Assembly: GCA_013400975.1 (NCBI GenBank)
Contig: WBMZ01003472.1
Span: 1 to 64,000, forward strand
Direction: 5' to 3'
Length of the DNA stretch: 64,000 bases
Origin: Atrichornis clamosus
Taxonomy: Eukaryota > Chordata > Aves > Passeriformes > Menuridae
The notes beneath the pieces were generated by a model. The model made no database searches and had not been told where the DNA came from. It was given only the letters and a program-made list of their open reading frames with translations. The stretch's first letter is position 1; each line of letters begins with the position of its first letter. Below are positions 1-13,300 of the stretch, in pieces. A program made the translations under genes and the position numbers.

Positions 1-300
1 GCGCGCGCCCCCGCCCCGCCCTCCCGCGGGTCACGTGACCGCGCTGTTTGGAGGCGGCGGCGTGAGCGGCGCCGGGAGAGAGCGGGGAGCGCGGTGAGGC
101 ACCGGGAGACGGGAGAAGAAGGGAGGGCGAGAGGGAGAGGGAGCGGGCGCTGCTTCTTGGCCGTGCATTCCTCCCGGCCGGCGCTTTCCCCGCGGGCTGG
201 GGTCGGCCGTCGGGGCTCGGCTCTCGCCCTCTGCCCGCAATTTTTGGTGGAGTTAGGGGGGGGCTCTTCTGAGGTTTTGTGATTCTCCTCCTTGCCCCGT
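1..300 (+). promoter_or_regulatory. HPS5: CpG-rich promoter and probable non-coding exon 1 of HPS5
   Basis: The first 300 bases are very GC- and CpG-rich, have no TATA box, and carry GC boxes and purine-rich stretches. This is typical of a housekeeping promoter. A good splice donor (GCG|GTGAGG) at 93/94 could end the non-coding first exon, which would join the acceptor before 1303. In mammals HPS5 is head-to-head with GTF2H1, so this may be one half of a bidirectional promoter whose partner lies off the left edge; that is inference from synteny. The exact transcription start cannot be read from the sequence. Confidence 0.7.
29..40. promoter_or_regulatory. Perfect 12-bp palindromic E-box (CLEAR/USF type)
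   Basis: GGTCACGTGACC is its own reverse complement and contains GTCACGTGAC, the strong form of the CLEAR element bound by MiT/TFE factors such as TFEB and MITF, and also a high-affinity USF site. It lies in the core promoter region of HPS5, a gene for lysosome-related organelle biogenesis, which fits regulation by MiT/TFE factors. The motif is seen directly; which factor binds it is inference. Confidence 0.6.
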
Positions 301-1302
301 GTATCGGAGATGAAGTACCGTGATGTCGAGGTTCCAGCCACACTGCTGCTCCCTCGCTCCCCCCGCCGCGGGATGGGGCAGAAAATGGCAAGGGTGAAAG
401 TGACAACTAAGATTTTTTAAGATGTTTTGGGAATTTTGAAAAATAACTTTCGGTTTCTCTGGCTGAATGTGCCTCTTCCTTTTTCCTAGTGCCTGGTGAG
501 AGTAAGCGTTCGCTTTTCTTGGGAGGAAATGTCAGTTTCCCCATGACGGTATTTGTGGGAGGGAGTTACTTAATTTATGGGATCGCATACTAAAGGTTTC
601 TTAAAAATTCAGAGGCTTGAATGTGCACTGTAACAAACTTGGGGGTCTTCTTAAGCAATGTACGAGTCTAAACTTTAACAAGAAATTCCTTTAAAGTATG
701 TGCCTTTTAGGAAAAATATATGAGGTTGCAACTTCAATAGGTCTTTAATTCTTGGTTTTCACTGTGTGTTACTCGTCTTGTATGCTGGAAATGAAGTATT
801 GTGGAGAGGATAGTTCATAGTTGCATCAAAATGCACAAATGCAGCCAATTCTAAATTTGGTATCAGTTGAGGATAATATTCCTTAAATTTAGTTTTGGGG
901 GAGAAGATGATGTAGGTATAAAATACCAATGCTGAACGTTTTCCTTGAGAAAATTAGTTTCAAATCCAGGGTGCATGCTGTGGGGCAAGGTGTATTTTTC
1001 TGTAAAACACCTATAAGGCTTTTTCCACAGGTAGACATAACTTGTTTCACAGTCAGATGTAAATATAATTACAATGTGAGTATTTCCAGGTTGGGATCTC
1101 ATAGGTTAAGTTTTCAGAAATGAACATGAACAAGGACTTCTCATAAATGAAGCAGGCGTCCAATTTTGCAGTCTTTGGGCCTCTTTTTGACAAACTGAAA
1201 TTTGATGCTTTTTGAGTAGGAAAACACTTGGTATTTCTTTAAATGCAGAACACCAGATGTAATACTGAAAACTGAACTAATCCAGAATTTTATTTTTGGC
1301 AG

Positions 1303-1364
1303 GTACAACTGAAACCTGAATCTGTAATGCACCCATGAGGGAGTAGCACTAGTCGTTTGTGTCC
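1303..1364 (+). other. HPS5: HPS5 5'UTR part of exon 2 with two overlapping minimal uORFs
   Basis: A splice acceptor (TTTTTGGCAG) ends at 1302, so the exon carrying the start codon begins at 1303. Before the real ATG at 1365 there are two very short upstream ORFs: ATG-CAC-CCA-TGA at 1327-1338 and ATG-AGG-GAG-TAG at 1335-1346. They overlap in different frames. They are directly visible; any effect on translation is inference. Confidence 0.55.
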
Positions 1365-4300
1365 ATGGCCTCTGTGCCAGTAATTCCAGACTCTTACAAC
1401 CATGTGTTGGCAGAGCTGGAATGTTTGGATCCGTTGCTTTCTGCACTTAGGCTGGATTCCAGTCGTCTTAAGGTGAGTTTGTAGTGTTTGGCTTTTTTGG
1501 TTTTTTAACGTGTTTTAAAATTCAAATAAGGACTTTATTTGGTTTATTATTTGATTCAGCCATAGGATTAATCTCATTCTTTTTGGGTGTGTGCATGCTA
1601 GCTTATGGTGGGGAGTACTTTGGGAAGAAGGAGTGAGGACGAAGGATCCTGTTACTCCATGTGTGTTTTCTTAATGCAGCTGTGAGGTACAAAACACAGC
1701 CTGACACGGCTGCTGCCTTACACTGTTTGCTCCAATTTCAGAGTGTGCTCTTCAGTATCTTTGTTGCCAGTGGTTCAAGGGTGGTACACACAGCTGGCAA
1801 ACGATCAAGCCTTTAAAATAATTACATAATGATGCAAGAAAAAAATGCTGTGATTAGAATTTACTGGCAGCCAGGTTATGCATCATGATTTTTATTCCTT
1901 CAGTGCACGTGTATAGATGTGTCGAAGAGATGGCTGGCTCTGGGCAGCTCAGGAGGAGGACTGAACCTTATCCAGAAAGATGGTTGGAAGCAAAGACTCT
2001 TTCTCACTCATAAGGTAAGGGTAAAGAATGCTAAGTGAAAATGTCTGAAAATGGGGCTGGGAAAGAGACATTATTTCAAGTTAATGTTTATTAAGGGTCA
2101 ACAGGCATCTTCAGCTTACTGAACTGTCCAAAGAAGGTGAAGTTTTGAACTGCTGTGTTTAAAATAGGTTGTGGTTCTGGAGTGTATCCCCAGAGTGTGT
2201 GGTATAATAGGTTTCATGAGGCCTGAAAGAAATTACTTCAGTGTCACACCTTTATTTTTCAAATTCTTACTTCTAACAGCAGCAACAAAGTTGCCTGAAT
2301 ATTTGAGGATTAGAGGAAAATTCTGAATGTGAAACCAGACCAGCTCACATGTAGATAACTCCCGATGTTTGAATGTCCAAGCTGTGACGTACCTGGATAA
2401 GTGATGAAAAGATAGGCTGACTTGCTTTTGCTGGAAGAGATCATGATTGTTGTTTGTGCAGCCAGGTGCTACTTCCTGGGACCCACTGCTGCTTCCAGTG
2501 TAACATGAATGCAGCCATTTTTTTAAGGTTGGGAGCATTTCACTTAATTCTGGCGAAGAATGTTCCAAAGGTGTGAGGACAGGAGACTGATTTCTGTGTT
2601 TTCCAGATCAGAGAATGCATTGCAGTCATTGCTCTTGATGTTGTCATCTTGTTGTCAGCTGCATCTTCTCGGAGTAGGCTCAGTGTTTGCAAACAAAACC
2701 CAACCAAACAATAAAAACCAACCACATCACAACGGAGTGGTAGCATCCGTTGACATGAATATGGTTTATGTCTTAAAGATAAAAGGTGCACGATGGTAGA
2801 GGCAGTACAGGAACACCTTTGACCTGCATTTATTCCCATACTTGGTTTCAGGAAGGTGCCATTTCCCGGGTGGCCTGTTGTTTGCATGATGAAGACTATG
2901 TTGCTGTTGCCACCAGGTGAGTGATCTTCTCACAAAACTGAGCACTGGATAAATATTTCTAAGCAGCTTATAAGTTTCAGACTTAGACAATTGCTGAGGA
3001 CTTGCAGCAGGGCAAGGAATTAACTGGTAGAGGCCACTACAGAATAATTCCCTGCAAAAACAGTTTGCTTTTTCTTCTGGAATAATTGTTCCAGAATAAG
3101 TATTATTTCTGTAGCAGAATATCTATGGGAGAGCTCATGCAAGTGAAATTATGATGAAAATATCTCTCTTAGACCTTTCAGCATCAAAAGAAGGATCTTC
3201 ATTAATGTGACAGAATGAATTGGTAGTGAATTCCTCTTGCGCTTCTTAAAATCCATTTAATATTTTTCCACATCCTCACTGGCAATTGTAATAAATGTTA
3301 GGAGTAGCCTTCCAAAGCTGCTGATGCATTGTAGTGCAAAGAAAAACTGACACCTACACTTCTTCAGAATTAAGAGTGTGACACTTCTTGAAAGCATGCA
3401 GCTTCAAACAGAACCAGCTCTGAGGTGTGGTGCTTGGCAGCTGTTTTGTCTTTTTTTGGAAAAATGCATCTTTATCAACTGATAAGACATTAGAAGACTT
3501 GTTTTTAAATTGTATTCTCTTTTTAAATTGTTGTAGCCAAGGTCTTGTAGTAGTCTGGGAGCTGAATCAGGAACGTCGTGGGAAGCCAGAACGGATTTAT
3601 GTTTCCTCTGAGCACAAGGGCAGAAAAGTCACAGCCCTACGTTGGGATGCAGCTGCCCTTCGAGTTTTTGTTGGAGATCATGTGGGAAAAGTATCAGCCA
3701 TCAAGATTAACACATCAAAACAAGGGAAGGTAAAATGTTGCATACTTTGATTGAACTTAATTCACAGAGGGTGATCTGTGCAATCTCATGGTTGATTTTA
3801 GTAAAGTAGAACAGAGTAGGACCTGTCAGCTGGTGACATTCTGGTAGCTTTAAATTTTGGAATGAAGAACTTCTCTCTAGAGACAACAATAGAAATCCTG
3901 ACCCATGAACTTCCCTCATTCTCGTTCTATCTATTTTAGTAATGCAACATGAAAATGCCTTCAAATGTTCAGAATTAACAGCTGGACAATCTGCCGCTTC
4001 CTGGAATGTACAAGTATCTAAGTTAGGGATCTTGGTGTTTCTGGGCCTTTTGGATTCCTTAGACTCCAGATACGGCTTCAGCTCTTTTAGTCCTCAGCTC
4101 AGCTATTAGTCTGAGAAAGAGCAGTCCCAGACTCTGATTTTGCTTGGCTCTGTCTGGATATTCTCATTCTTGTAGATCTGGATTAGAGAAAATAAATGGT
4201 AGGTGGACACTGAACCTACATTCATTACATTTTGTGCAGAGGACACACTTGTTAGTGATAGCAGCCTGATTTCTTGCTTTTGCGTGTTCTTTAGGTTTTA

Positions 4301-7300
4301 CCACTACTGGACCTGTCCTTTCTCCTTTTAATCTGTAAAAAGGAGCAGAATCTGGAATAGTTGTGCCCCTCTAGGTCTTTTCTAGCCCTCATGAAAGGTT
4401 TTGATGGAAAACTGGCTTAAAAGTAGCGAGACCATTCACTACATTTAAAGAAATAGGGGAAAAAATCAACCATGGGAAGAGAGGGAGGAGAGAAGGGCAA
4501 GGCCCACAGAATATGTGTCTGCTCATGCCTTTTAGAGCTACAGGACTGTTGGATCTCTCATATAATGTATTTGATTGCATTCCTAACAAGGAAAACAACT
4601 TTAAGCTGGCAAAAATAGTGAACAACCTAAATCTGATAGAAGTTAGTTTTTATTAATTAATCCCTTGGGTCTGTTTCCATAAAACTGCTAACTCAAAGGG
4701 CCTGTGGGGAGAATTGGAAAAAAAGCACAAAGCTTAGAATAGCAGGAATAAAATTCTCTTAATGTTACAGAAAACTATTTATAAAGAAATGTCAGGATGC
4801 TATAAGGATACGATTTTTTTTCTTTAATTTTCAATAATGGTTTTGGGAAAAGGAGAATTTAGACTTCTGTGCCTCTGAGCATTGAAGTTTTGTTTTGTAA
4901 AGACAGAGAAGAAAGTAACTGCTCTGTCTTAATGCTGTGTGTTCATAGCAAAATGAGTCTTTTTTGAATTTTGGAGTTCTAACATAATGAAATAGTTCTT
5001 TACTTTGAACTGAAGACCGGTGTGTTTTCTTTCTTTTTTTCCCTCTAACCGTAGGCTGCTGCTACTTTTGTGATGTTTCCTGTCCAGATTATAACTACTG
5101 TAGATTCTCGGGTTGTTCAGCTTGATTATTTGGATGGAAGACTGCTCATATCTTCACTTACACGCACTTATTTATGTGATACTGAGAGGCAAGTTGTATT
5201 TAATTTGTGAACTAGTGGACTTCACAGAGTCACACGCAGGTTCTGAAATGACATCAGTGTCTGTTTACATAGCCCATGCTCCCTCAGTCTGTCTGTGAGG
5301 GTGTTGGCAGGGCTGTGTCAAAAGTCTCACTGAAGTCAAGATAAACAACATCCCCTGTTCTCCCCTCAGCTACCCAGTCAGTCATTCTGTTGTAGAGGGC
5401 TATTAACATGATTTCCTCTGCATAAATTCATGCTGACTATTCATAAGGACTGTCTTAATTTTCATGTGATTGGAAATTATTCCTGGGAACATTGGCACAA
5501 TCACCTTCCCATCACCAGGTAGACCAACTGGTTCTACTGAAAAAAACCACTTTCATGATCTGAGCATTCATTTAAATTAATGAATGTTTCTGCACTCTGT
5601 CTGGTATAAACGTTGTGCGGGCTTTATAATATTCATTACAGGCATTTTCTTAAGCACCAAAACCAGTTCAGCAGCTTTAGTATTCAGGATTTAGTATTTC
5701 TGTTATTCACGAAAAACATAAAATTAATTAGACCTTAATTAATGTTTCCTTACTTAACAAGTACTTTTTTTTTTTTACCTGCTAGAGAGAAGTTCTGGAA
5801 AATTGGTAATAAAGAGAGAGATGGAGAATTTGGAGCGTGTTTCTTCCCTGTTGGGAAAAACAGTGGGAATCAGCAGCCATTAATATATTGTGCTCGACCT
5901 GGCTCAAGGATGTGGGAGGTGAACTTTGATGGGGAAGTGCAAAGCACACATCAGTTCAAGCAGCTGCTCTCGTCACCACCTCTCCCTGTTGTTACTCTCA
6001 GGTAGACACATGAGTGTTATCAGTGATAAACTTGTTTGGGACTTCAGTAACGCTGAGAAGTCTAAATTAACTCCCCCTGCAGTCAAATATGAATCCTAGT
6101 TGTCATCTTAATACATTCTCCTCTAATAGTCAAAGACAGTAATTATCAAAAATGCCAAAACCTTGATTCTGCAGATCTGTCTGTGTGATCACAATGAATG
6201 CAGCTGTCATAGAACTATGTTTATTTAAGACAGCCATGTATTTACAGGATTAAGAATATTAGAAAGTGATGTTATTGTAGTTATGCTTGTAATTGATAAT
6301 AATTTTATTTTACAGGCAGGATCCTCATTATACTGGTTCCAGCTGTTCTCCACAGTCTTTATCTTTCCCCAAACTACTGTATTTGACGTGAGTATTTGAC
6401 AACTTCCTGTTGATAAAGTAGGCTTAAAAAAATACATATTATCCTAATACATATTATCAACTTCAGCATTTTGTGTAAGAATTTCCCAAGTATCACTCTA
6501 AACAACCATCTCACAACTTGCTTGCTGTACTTAAGCCAATGCCATCCCTGCATATTTTACGAATTTTCTTTTTGTTTTACCACAATCAACTGTTGCTCCA
6601 TTAATGTCTACTTTGCTTCCAGTGAGCACTGTGTGGTGACCTGGACAGAAAGAGGCATTTATATTTTCCTTCCCCAAAGCGTTCAAGTCTTACTCTGGAG
6701 TGAAGTTAAAGGTAAGCTTTAAGAAACCTCTTAGTAGTTTTGTCTGTTTCACTGGCTTCTCCTGAAGTTCTTGCCTAAACTGGAGCCTCTTCTAGCTCAA
6801 TTTCTGTAACTGGATTGCAGAATATTTATCAAAAAACTTTTCTTCTCATCTGTCAGCTATATCCTTAAATATTAACCATCTCCCTGCCTCCTGTAGCCAG
6901 CCCCTCCTTTCATATATCTGGAAACACGATTGTTGACAAAATGTGGTGTAGAGTGAATCTTAAAACACAGTAATTAGAACACAGGTGATTAACCTGCAGT
7001 ATCCTTTTCTCTTTTCTATGTACTCAGTCTCATTGTCAGGTATCCTGTGAAGCATAATCTGGCTGCTGAAAGCTTAAAAACTGTTGGTTTTTTTTCTAAC
7101 ACCTGTCTAAATTGCATCCAGGGAATATTTATTTGGCAGATGAGTGATCCCTCATAAACAGTTGTGTGTGTGGTTATAACCACAGTCTTTCCCCCTTCTC
7201 TCCCCGCATTTTGGTGTTAAGCTTCCAGTGCCTTTGTCCTGGAGTGTGTGCATAAAGCATAACTATTGCGTTTGAAAACTGCTGAGAGGCAGTTGTTTTT

Positions 7301-10300
7301 CTACCAGTGACTGTTTTCCTTCTGTTTCAAAGCTAGCAATGATGTATTTGTCATCTTTATCAGGTTTTAATTTTTCGTCTCCTCTCAAAGCAAAAAGAAA
7401 CTTTTTGGTAACTTTAGTGTCCTTTGTGAATGTTTTCTAGAAATGCAACTCTGGAAAGTTTTGGCACTTAAACTGTGTTTTAGAGTGGTTAGATGCTAGG
7501 TCAGCACTTTACATGTTTTCCCTTGCCCCTTGTGCTTTGCACTCATTTGCAGTCGGATGGGAATATGCTTTCACCTTCTTTCAGGACAGAACGGAGTGTT
7601 TATTAATGACTTCAGTCCTTTAGGTATTTCTGTGCATCTGGTTTTGCAGATATTCAGGATATTGCAGTTTACAAGAGTGAGTTGTTCTGTCTGCATACAA
7701 ATGGGAAAGTTGTGCACCTCTCCCTTCTGCTGGTCGATCGCTGCATAGAGCGTCTGATGAGAAGAGGGTTCTGGACCCTTGCTGCCAGGGTCTGTTGTCT
7801 CTTCCAAAATTCAATTATTTCTTGCAGAGTAAGTAAATACCTCTTTGTAAATATGCAATACACCTTCACTGTCTTTGTTGTCTCCCCTTCCATTAAGTTT
7901 CATAGGTTATTGAGATCCATTTTGTTGGAGTTTTTAAAAAGCCATCTAAATGTTAATACTTTCAGGATGAGAACCAGCCTGCATATATGGTATCTTTTGC
8001 TTTTTACATGTTCATTAGAAGTAATAATGCTTCTGTTTCGTTGGGTACCTTTAGGCAAGAAAAAATTTGCCTCTAGACAAGCTGGAGCACTTGAAGTCTC
8101 AGCTGGATGCCTCAACTCAACAAGATCTCACTATGCAACTGGAAGAACTGATTTCAAAGTTGGAACCTCTAGATTCTGCATGCAGCAGTAGAAGGAGCAG
8201 CATTTCGTCTCATGTATGTGTATTGGTAGTGCCAAAAATGTTATTTACAGGTTTTATCTTTATCTTTGAAATCATCTTGTTGCTCACTTTAGGATGAGGC
8301 TTTCATTTGTATCCTGTCTACTACAGCTTATAATGCTACATTCTAAAATTAGGTGAGGTGAAGAGGTATGAAACACCACTACTTACGTTCTGTGAGCTCT
8401 TGGACCTCTGCCTCTTTCCCATATTATTTTGGGACTAATGGTTGAGATGTGGAGAAAGATTGATACAAAGGTGGCCTTTTCCACAGTTCAGTTTAGTGTC
8501 TTAACATGTTTCAGTAAAGATCATCTTGGTTATAACTCTGGTTTTATGTGGTGAAAAATGAATGTCTGAGTGCTCAGAACTATCGTAGCATGTTGAAAAA
8601 ATTGCCTTCCTCTGTGAAGCTTGAGCAGGAAACTCTTATGGGAAAAAAAATCAAAGCATATTTTTAATACACCTACCACTGCTTGGTATTGTCTTGGCTT
8701 CCCAGCACCTTTTCTAGAAAGGGGAAATGTAGTTAATACAATATCAACTAGTGCTTTCACTTAATGTTTAAAAAGCCAAGTAATGTAAATACCATCTTGA
8801 TGTGGCAGACTAGTTTTTCTTCATTAGCTGATGAGAAAGTAAACTAAGTGAACTGACCGTGAGCAAATGAATGTGTGTGTCCTGAAACTAAATAGCTTTG
8901 TAAGGTCTGTAATTGTGCTAGCTGGGTATGATCAGACAGCAAAAAAAATACTCTTAGGTAAGAAGGTGTGAAGGGGTGAAGTGACAGTCTTGGCTGCAGG
9001 ACTGGAGCTGAGATGGGTTTTACCTTGCACTGAGTACACCAGTTGTGCCACATTATTTATTAAAAGCAATTGCAACATACACATCTTTTTAAAGGCACTG
9101 AACTGCACGCTTGCTGGCATCTGTTCCTTTTCCACTCTGGATATGTGAAAAAAACCCTATTAAATAGGAGTTTTCTAGACAATGTGTGATGCAGTGCTGT
9201 GAGATTATTGATGTGGGTGTAGTTGGTTGAGTTCATTGCAGAAAGTTTAGCAAGAAAGTACAACTCACACAATGTGTAACTCCTCTCCCTGGCCTGACAG
9301 GAAAGCTTCAGTGTCTTAGACTCGGGAATATACCGTGTTATCAGCCGAAGGGGCAGTCAGTCAGATGAAGACTCTTGTTCCCTCCACAGTCAAACATTCT
9401 CAGAAGATGAGAGACTTAAAGAATTTCCTGCACACCATGAAGATGAGCAAGTAGAACTTGGTAATGTTTCTTAATGAAAATATGTTTGTTGGATGTGACT
9501 TTTATTTATTCTACACGAATTTGGCTGTGTCGGCTTTGTGCTCTTATTTTCCATTATCAAATTATTTATTATTAAAACCTCTTAATTTGGTCAACTGAAA
9601 CAGGCACCCCACTTTCCAGTCAAAATCCTTCTTGAAACATTGGGTCGAAAAGCTGGCTCCACAGAAATCCAAGCTTAAAAGCAAACAAAACCCAGAGAGA
9701 CAAAACAAAAGGTCCAGAGGGCTTTTATCAAGCATGGACTTCACTGCAACTTCCCCCTCTCTTTGTGTAATCCAACATTAAGATTCCTTCAGCTGCCCAG
9801 GCCAGTGTCAACTGAGCTTCAAACAAGAATTGTTTGCTGCCAATATCCTTCCTTTATATTTGTTCCAGGAAAGAATTTCTTAATCTGAACTCTGTCTTAC
9901 ATTTCTTCAGGAAAAGCAGTGGGATTCTGGAAAATGTTCTTAACTTTCTTGCAGGATTTCAATCATACAGGAATCATTTCTTAAATGTGTAAACATTAGT
10001 GTAGAGGTGCTAGAATTGTTAATTACTAACATTTAGCCCATCCAGGGAGCTTTTCAATTTCCTGATAAATGTCTGTCAGCAAATTAAAGCTAGAGACTGT
10101 AATGGGTCTTGTTCTCTGCTCTGGTTAGGATTGGGAAGGGAAGCAGAAAAGTGGGATGATGAGGAGCTAGCTTTGTTGTAGGTATGGTAAAGAGACTTTC
10201 CAATAAAAAGGCTACATTTTAGCTTTTGCAAGGGGTAGATGCCGGTTGAGGATGGAGAGAATTTGGATACTTTGTTGGAGAAAACCATAGTGGAGAGGGA

Positions 10301-13300
10301 GAGTCTGAAAATTGGTGTTTATTCACATACCTGTCAGTAGTGTTGTTCTGCTGACTAAGCTACACACTGTTTGTAGCACTTACGTTCACGTGTGCCCCTT
10401 TACCTACATCACCATAAAACCAAGTGAGGAAACTTGGAAATGTATAATTTCCAACGTTAAAACTCAAAAATGAATGTCAGAAGATAGAAAAGTTCTGTGT
10501 GTTCCACGAGAGAACAAATTCACTGATTCTTCCCAAGTAGAGAAGTTGTAGATGCTTCTTGAAGCACGTGTACTTGATTTGGTATTTGAAAGAAATGGAC
10601 TTAGTGTTTCCCTGCTCACGTTGACATAAGATGTAATAAGGTTTTATGTTTCCAGTCTGCAAAATGAACAAAAGCAGACTTTTTTTACAAGCAGTTGTAA
10701 ATTCATTATGACCTTTAGGCAGTGTCAGGAGGGTCCGTGGATTCTGATGGTAGTTTTTCTGTAACAGCACAGCATCTTTTCCCCTCAACACTGTGGTTAC
10801 TGCTGACTGTTGCAAAATGCAGTGTCATCCTTGTTTAGAATGATCCCTTTTTTCTTGTTTACATCACTCAAAGATACAGTGTGTGTTTGTACCACGAAAG
10901 GATAAAACAAAACACAATGTAGATACTGTTAGGGATATAAGAGTGAAAAGGAACAGTCAGTGATTCTGTATTTCCAGAGATTCTTATCAAAAGCCAGAGA
11001 GCTATGGGCTCACTTAAATTAAGTTCATTCACATATGAGGGTGATTTATACCTTAACCATTATGTGTCTCTCTATTTATTTGTGATTCAGATTTTGGAAA
11101 TCATGCAATGTGAATTGATAAATGCCACAATACTCAATTTTCCTAGATGTATAAATAACTGCCAATGGATTAAATCAAGATTTTTTTCCCCCTAAACGGG
11201 CTGTAAGTCTACTTTTAGAAGATAGTTTTCATACAGTTGTTGATAATAATTTGCCCTGCTACAGAGCCAAAACTACTAATAAAGCAGACTTAGTAGGTTC
11301 AAAGTCAGTAGTATAATGGCCCTTGAAACCTTGCTCCACATGTTCTCAAATATTATAAAACGAAGTATCGTGTGCAGGTTATCCATTAATGAATTAGTGA
11401 CTTGCAGTTCGTTTCACTGTTCCATTTTTTTCCTGCCAGGCCACTGTTTCATGACTTTTTATTTCAATTCCATTGTTAGAGAACGTATCTCATGCATCTG
11501 TGGTGGTTGAGGCTGACCGGAATGAGACATTTCTCCCATTCAGTATTCCTTTGTCATTCCGTTCCCCATCTCCTCTCGTCTCTCTCCAAGCTGTCAAAGA
11601 AAGGTAAAACATGGAGCAGCTTCACTCATCCATTACATCTTTCCCTTTTCTGTCCTCTGAAATTGTAGAATTGTCTGGTTTAGTTCATACTCTGTCCTGC
11701 ACACATGTGACACCTGAACTGGAACACCAGAGATGCAGGCAGACAATTCAGATCTTCCAACTTGGCTCTAATGAAGATACAAAAACCTGCTGGTAACTTC
11801 AGTGGAGCCAAGACTTCAGCCTCAGTTTTAAAATCATTAATAATTGTTAAATATCCAAGAATGTTTAATATTAATCTGCAAACTGTGGCTGTGGTTTGTA
11901 TTCTGAGGAAACTTACTGAATATTGGTTTGGGATTTTGCTTTTCTGAGATTTAGATTTAAGAATGAGTGAAGGCTTCCTGTGTTGCTTGGGGACAAACAC
12001 TAAAATGCTCAAAGCAGATGGATACTGCTGAAACACACTTGCAAAGTGGTCTGTCCTATCTCCACATGAACTCTTCAGTGAATCAAATCCATTTCCCAAA
12101 CGTTTATGGAATAATGGTAGCTTATACTTGGTGCAAGTAAATATGTGTCCATTTTATGCAGAATTCACGTTGCTATTTTAAAACTTTTTTTAAAAATGGG
12201 GTATGGAAGGGAGTGTTTACAAATATAAAGGAGATGGTGTTAAATACATAACTTAAAATTTTGATAATTTTTGATATATTAATTACTTAGCTAAATTCTC
12301 TCTGGCCCAGCAGTGGTCTGAAAACTTGCATAGCCTTCTCTTGATCACTTCAGAAAGTAAATCATGTCCTGCAACAAAAAAATTGTAGCTGATACCAGTG
12401 TGAGGATCTCAGAATAAACATCAGAAGTACATGCAATGTTTTGAGTTCTTCCTAAACTGTAAGCAGCCTTTAGGACTTACTAGTAATAAATGTTTCTGCT
12501 GATAATGCAAGCTAAGTTTTCAAGTATTCAATGCATTCAATTAATAATTAAATAAAATATTATCATATTTACAGTTCATTTTTAAAAGTTTACCTTTAAT
12601 CCTTCTATACATTAAAGTTCAATTGTTTTGCTAAATTTGAATCCTTTCTGCCTTTTGCAACAACCTTCAACTTTTGTTATACCTTGTTACAGTAAAAGAT
12701 GCTGGGGGGTTTTTTTGGATGCTTCTGAACTAGTCCTGGAGCAGAAAGCAGGAAGCTAGTTTTTCTGTTCAGATCCTGGTGAAGTAGTTCTCTTCATGGC
12801 AGTGGTAGAAATAATTGAGTTCTGATATGTTTACTGAGCTTTCTCTTCAATAAAATACCTGAAGGGATAGCAACTGGTGAGTGAAAAGGACATTTTTGGT
12901 GAGCTTTGTAATCTGAAGAATTAATTTGAGGCATTGTAAAATGGTTTCTTACTGCCAAGAGGGACATGATTTCTTAATGATACTTTAAGTTTAAAAGCTT
13001 TAAAATGCAGGGTAGACAATCGGTATTTATTTGCATATAAATACATGTCAAAATCTACAGCTAATGTTGGCATGTGATCCTGCTTCTCCAGAGGAGTATT
13101 AAATACTTCAGGTTTCTAATTGGTGCTGGAAATACAGACCATGACTGAAGTATGAATTTTGAGCAGGCTTCTTAGTAAGTTTTGTTCCTGTTGGCCATTG
13201 CTGCTCTCGTGTGTTTCTCAAGAGTTCTTCAGATTATAAAGTTTCTGAAATTAGGGTTTGAATGAAAAGCAAGTGCTTGGTTTGTCTGCTTTTGAACTTC

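Noticed and set aside
7682..8191. 169-codon open frame treated as a separate gene
   Set aside because: It is a frame-shifted shadow crossing HPS5 exons 9-10 and the intron between them.
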